From Leifsonia sp. ZF2019 (GTDB lineage Bacteria > Actinomycetota > Actinomycetes > Actinomycetales > Microbacteriaceae): a stretch of 64,000 nucleotides of DNA. This document shows, in pieces, positions 60,839 through 64,000 of this stretch. The stretch spans positions 2,232,001 through 2,296,000 of the forward strand of contig NZ_CP065037.1 of the NCBI RefSeq assembly GCF_019924635.1, read 5' to 3'. The translations under genes were made by a program, and so were the position numbers. How positions within the stretch are numbered: the stretch's first letter is position 1; every line of letters begins with the position of its first letter. The notes beneath the pieces were generated by a model. That model was given only the letters and a program-made list of their open reading frames with translations. It had not been told where the DNA came from and made no database searches.

Positions 60839-62548
60839 GTGAGTTTCACCGCGCCCATCACGCTGCCCGGGCTCACCCTCGACCCCCAGTGGTACCGCCG
60901 AGCGGTCTTCTACGAGGTCATGGTGCGCTCGTTCGTCGACAGCAACGGAGACGGCTCCGGCGACCTCGCGGGCCTGACCTCCAAACTGGACTACCTCCAG
61001 TGGCTGGGCATCGACGCGCTGTGGCTGCCGCCGTTCTTCCAGTCGCCCCTGCGCGACGGCGGGTACGACGTGTCGGACTTCAAGGCGATCCTGCCGGAGT
61101 TCGGCACCATCGACGAGTTCCGCGATCTGGTCACCAAGGCGCACGAGCGCAACATGCGCATCATCATCGACCTGCCGATGAACCACACCTCCGACCAGCA
61201 CGAGTGGTTCCAGCAATCGCGCTCCGACCCCGAGGGGCCGTACGGCGACTTCTACGTCTGGAACGAGACCGACGACAAGTACCCGGACATCCGCATCATC
61301 TTCGTCGACACCGAGGATTCCAACTGGGCCTTCGACGAGGCGCGCCGCCAGTACTACTTCCACCGGTTCTTCTCGCACCAGCCCGACCTCAACTTCGAGA
61401 ACCCGGCCGTGCACGACGCGATGTACGACATCGTCCGGTTCTGGCTCGACCTCGGGGTCGACGGGTTCCGCCTCGACGCCATCCCCTACCTCTACGAGTC
61501 CGACGAGGGCAACGGCGAGGGCGAGCCGCCGACGCACGAGTTCATCAAGCGGCTCCGCGAGATGGTCGACCGCGAGTACCCGGGCCGCATGATGATCGCC
61601 GAGGCCAACCAGTGGCCGCGCGAGGTCGCCGCGTTCTTCGGCAGCGACGAGGAGCCCGAGTGCCACATGGCGTTCGACTTCCCCGTGATGCCGCGCATCT
61701 TCTACGCGCTCCGCTCGCAGCAGGCGACCGAGCTGGTCCGCGTGCTCTCCGAGACCACGGACACCCCCGAGGGGGCGGCGTGGGGCGTGTTCCTGCGCAA
61801 TCACGACGAGCTCACCCTCGAGATGGTGAGCGAGGAGTACCGGCAGGCGATGTACGGCTGGTACGCGTACGACCCGCGTATGCGCGCCAACATCGGCATC
61901 CGGCGCCGGCTGGCCCCGCTGCTCGACAACTCGCGCGCCGAGCTCGAGCTCGCGCACGCTCTGCTCTTCTCGCTCGCCGGCAGCCCGTTCCTCTACTACG
62001 GCGACGAGATCGGGATGGGCGACAACATCTGGCTGCCCGACCGCGACAGCTCGCGCACGCCCATGCAGTGGACGCCCGACCGCAACGGCGGCTTCTCCAC
62101 CGCCGACCCGGGCAAGCTGTTCCTGCCGGTCGTGCAGTCGCTCGTGTACCACTACAACCAGGTGAACGTGGAGGCGCAGCTCGCGCAGTCCCGCTCCCTG
62201 CTGCACTGGGTGCGCAACGTCATCCACGTGCGCAAGGCCCATCCCGTGTTCGGTCTCGGCTCCATGCGCGTGCTGGAGACGGATCACGAGTCGGTGCTGG
62301 CGTTCGTGCGGTCGTACGAGGGCAGCGGCACCCACTTCGGAGACCAGCCGGAGGATGTGCTGTGCGTGTTCTCCTTCGCGCACAACCCCATCTCGGTCAC
62401 GCTGGACGCCCCCGAGCTCGCCGGACGCACCCTCTACGACATGTTCGGCGGGGCCGAGTTCCCCACCGTCGCAGAGGACGGCCGGTTCACGCTCACGCTC
62501 GGCACCCAGAACTTCTACTGGCTGCACATCGAGCCGCGGCGCGACTGA
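60839..62548 (+). CDS. treS: GH13 trehalose synthase-like enzyme
   Basis: The 569-residue (beta/alpha)8 enzyme starts LDPQWYRRAVFYEVMVRSFVDSNGDGSGDL and has GH13 regions I DLPMNHTSDQH, II GFRLDAIPYLY (Asp nucleophile), III MIAEANQWP (acid/base Glu) and IV FLRNHDELTLEM. The substrate region matches trehalose synthase, which interconverts maltose and trehalose. There is no fused maltokinase domain. AAGGAG lies 4 nt before the GTG. No other trehalose gene is nearby; a related alpha-glucosidase cannot be excluded. Confidence 0.88.
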   Translation: MSFTAPITLPGLTLDPQWYRRAVFYEVMVRSFVDSNGDGSGDLAGLTSKLDYLQWLGIDALWLPPFFQSPLRDGGYDVSDFKAILPEFGTIDEFRDLVTKAHERNMRIIIDLPMNHTSDQHEWFQQSRSDPEGPYGDFYVWNETDDKYPDIRIIFVDTEDSNWAFDEARRQYYFHRFFSHQPDLNFENPAVHDAMYDIVRFWLDLGVDGFRLDAIPYLYESDEGNGEGEPPTHEFIKRLREMVDREYPGRMMIAEANQWPREVAAFFGSDEEPECHMAFDFPVMPRIFYALRSQQATELVRVLSETTDTPEGAAWGVFLRNHDELTLEMVSEEYRQAMYGWYAYDPRMRANIGIRRRLAPLLDNSRAELELAHALLFSLAGSPFLYYGDEIGMGDNIWLPDRDSSRTPMQWTPDRNGGFSTADPGKLFLPVVQSLVYHYNQVNVEAQLAQSRSLLHWVRNVIHVRKAHPVFGLGSMRVLETDHESVLAFVRSYEGSGTHFGDQPEDVLCVFSFAHNPISVTLDAPELAGRTLYDMFGGAEFPTVAEDGRFTLTLGTQNFYWLHIEPRRD

Positions 62549-62619
62549 GCGACCACAGTTCGCCGACCCGCCCGGTGTGGCGGCCGGGCGGTGTCGTCCG
62601 CTCCCCGTACCCTGACGGT

Positions 62620-63303
62620 ATGGGTTGGCACCACGAGCTCGGAGTCTTCGATCTGGAGACCACCGGAGTCGATGTCGAGACCGCCCGCATCGTCACCGCG
62701 CACGTCGGTCTGCTGAACGAGCAGGGCGAGGTCGTGCACGGCCGCTACTGGCTGCTCGACCCGGAGGTGGAGATCCCCGCCGAGGCGACGGCGGTGCACG
62801 GCATCACCACCGCGCTGGCGCGGGAGAAGGGAATGGACGCCGGCGCAGGCGTCGCGGCGATCGTCGACCAGCTCCGTCGACTGTTCGCACGTGCCATCCC
62901 GGTCGTCGCATACAACGCCCCCTACGACTTCACCCTGCTCGACCGGGAGGCACGCCGCCACGGCGTGGAGCCCCTCGACTCCCCCGGTCCCATCGTCGAC
63001 CCGCTGGTCATCGACCGCGCCGTGGACAAGTTCCGTCCCGGCAAGCGCACCCTCACTGTCGCGGCCGATCATTACGGCGTCTCCCTGACCGACGCGCACG
63101 ACGCCGGGGCCGACGCGATCGCCGCGGGCCGCGTCGCCCAGGCCATGGCGCTCCGTCACGCCGAGCACCTCTCCATCGACGCCGCGGAGCTGCACCTCAA
63201 GCAGATCGACTGGTGCCGCGAGCAGGCCGCCGATTTCCAGGACTACATGCGCCGCGTGCGCGATCCGGAGTTCACCGCCTCCGGCGACTGGCCCCTGCGC
63301 TGA
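62620..63303 (+). CDS. DEDDh 3'-5' exonuclease (DnaQ-like)
   Basis: The 227-residue protein has ExoI LGVFDLETTGVDVETARIV, ExoII VVAYNAPYDFTLLDREARRHG and ExoIII HDAGADAIAAGRVAQAM, the DEDDh residues of the DnaQ/RNase T family. It may serve as a proofreading subunit or repair exonuclease. TACCCT at 62608-62613 is 6 nt before the ATG, so the mRNA is probably leaderless. Single gene. Confidence 0.9.
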   Translation: MGWHHELGVFDLETTGVDVETARIVTAHVGLLNEQGEVVHGRYWLLDPEVEIPAEATAVHGITTALAREKGMDAGAGVAAIVDQLRRLFARAIPVVAYNAPYDFTLLDREARRHGVEPLDSPGPIVDPLVIDRAVDKFRPGKRTLTVAADHYGVSLTDAHDAGADAIAAGRVAQAMALRHAEHLSIDAAELHLKQIDWCREQAADFQDYMRRVRDPEFTASGDWPLR

Positions 63304-63639
63304 GCAGGGGCCGCGCACTCCACCGCCTCCGCCACCCCGATTCGGGACGACCGTCGCCACGTCTGCTGCCGTTCGGGACGACCGCGGTGCGGCGCCGCAC
63401 CGCAGTCGTCCCGTAACACAGCAGTCGCCGGACGCGGCAGCGCCGACAGCGACCGCCGAGCACGGCGGCGCAGCTCCGGTACAGGACGACTGCCACCACG
63501 TCTGCTGCGGTTCGGGACGACCGCGGTGCGGCGCCGCGCAGCAAACGTCCCATGACGGAGCAGTCGCCGCGCGGACGCGGCTCTCCGCCTCCCGGGCTGG
63601 GGGTTCTCCCCCAACTCGCTGAACGCTAGTGTCGTCGGC
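63304..63639. repeat. Gene-free 336-bp region with two copies of a palindromic repeat
   Basis: A unit of about 89 bp occurs at 63342-63430 and, diverged, at 63482-63570. Shared blocks include CACGTCTGCTGC, TTCGGGACGACCGCGGTGCG and AGCAGTCGCC. In the first copy 63374-63413 is a 40-bp palindrome with 19 of 20 pairs: the left arm is CGGGACGACCGCGGTGCGGC and the right arm its complement with one change. The second copy has lost much of its right arm. The structure resembles REP or short MITE-like intergenic elements. No gene is seen here. Confidence 0.85.
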
Positions 63640-63954
63640 ATGAGCGATCCCAACCTGAACCCTCAGCCCCTCCCGCCGCAGCAGCAGCCGCAGTACGCTG
63701 CCGCCCCGCCCGCGCAGCCCGGCTACAACACCCTGGCGATCGTGGGCTTCATCCTGGCCTTCTTCGTCAACGTCGTGGGCGTCATCCTGGGCTTCGTCGC
63801 CCTCTCGCAGATCAAGCGCACCGGTGAGCAGGGCCGCGGTCTCGCGATCGCCGCCATCATCATCGGCTTCGCGGAGATCCTCCTCGGCATCATCTTCACG
63901 ATCATCATCATCGCCTCGATCGGCGTCGCGGCCGCCAACTACAACAGCTACTGA
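63640..63954 (+). CDS. DUF4190 membrane protein
   Basis: The 104-residue protein has a Pro/Gln-rich start (NPQPLPPQQQPQYAAAPPAQP), then two membrane helices (TLAIVGFILAFFVNVVGVILGFVALSQI and ILLGIIFTIIIIASIGVA) around KRTGEQGRGLAIAAIIIG, the DUF4190 pattern. Function is unknown. TAGTGT at 63627-63632 ends 7 nt before the ATG, another leaderless candidate. Confidence 0.87.
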   Translation: MSDPNLNPQPLPPQQQPQYAAAPPAQPGYNTLAIVGFILAFFVNVVGVILGFVALSQIKRTGEQGRGLAIAAIIIGFAEILLGIIFTIIIIASIGVAAANYNSY

Positions 63955-63974
63955 GCACGCGGCGCAGCGCACGA

Positions 63975-64000
63975 AGAGGCCCCCGTCGATACGACGGAGG
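63975..64000 (+). terminator. Left part of a probable terminator cut by the window end
   Basis: GAGGCCCCCGTCG is followed by ATA and CGACGGAGG; CCGTCG (63983-63988) pairs with CGACGG (63992-63997) and further pairing is likely beyond the end. It follows the DUF4190 gene by about 20 bp. Confidence 0.4.

Noticed and set aside
59774..62527. A much longer hydrolase start, reaching into the treS region
   Set aside because: The upstream part is antisense to treS. The ATG at 60703 has a TAGACT box 8 nt upstream and begins the hydrolase fold.
63304..63639. CRISPR array
   Set aside because: Only two diverged long units with internal symmetry, and no regular short repeats or spacers. No cas genes in the window.

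Overview
The DNA reads as a high-G+C actinobacterial chromosome, most likely Microbacteriaceae (Leifsonia-like). Supporting this are RbpA, the pafB-pafC-tatA-tatC-helY order, DUF3097, DUF6504, an ImuA'/ImuB/DnaE2 cassette and many genes with a TANNNT box 6-8 nt before the start codon and no Shine-Dalgarno. No replicon, phage or CRISPR array is complete in the window. This is a reading by eye; family names are recognised from motifs, not from searches.

Left edge (1-2.6 kb): the 5' part of a tyrosine recombinase runs off the left end. Beside it is a 28-bp sequence (680-707) that closely resembles the actinobacterial chromosome-dimer resolution site dif, so a dif-targeting mobile element probably abuts here. 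A DUF218 protein and a flavin reductase/TetR pair with a clear operator follow.

2.9-15.3 kb: a DosR(DevR)-type hypoxia/dormancy island. A leftward operon encodes universal stress proteins, a flavin-binding split-barrel protein and an MgtA-like P-type ATPase. Divergent from it are an amber-interrupted alcohol dehydrogenase and then a DevS-like GAF histidine kinase (heme histidine retained) with its DevR/DosR-like regulator. A DUF6504 protein, a flavodoxin, more universal stress proteins (one a remnant) and a small DUF5652 protein complete it. DosR-box-like sequences (GGGACYTTCGRCYC and relatives) lie in three divergent promoter regions, plus one orphan copy.

15.5-35.5 kb: housekeeping. HdeD-like protein, S9 peptidase, SDR, NfeD/SPFH pair, GDPD, RbpA (with a SigR-type promoter), Lnt, HelY, TatC, TatA, PafC, PafB, FKBP lipoprotein, TrmI, HAD phosphatase, PAC2 protein, UppP, M20 peptidase and tRNA-Leu(GAG).

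35.7-47.2 kb: CDF transporter, WYL regulator, ferritin-VIT fusion, then an SOS mutagenesis region. Two perfect LexA boxes sit before DUF6504/DUF3097 and before imuA'-imuB-(small ORF)-dnaE2; a second VIT-type transporter follows.

47.3-64 kb: glutamate dehydrogenase, SF2 helicase, SGNH hydrolase, a large HTH-STAND-TPR regulator with two unknown small genes, D-Ala-D-Ala carboxypeptidase, TrmH-type methyltransferase, sirtuin, histidine phosphatase, glycosyltransferase, alpha/beta hydrolase, trehalose synthase-like enzyme, DEDDh exonuclease, a palindromic intergenic repeat pair and a DUF4190 membrane protein.
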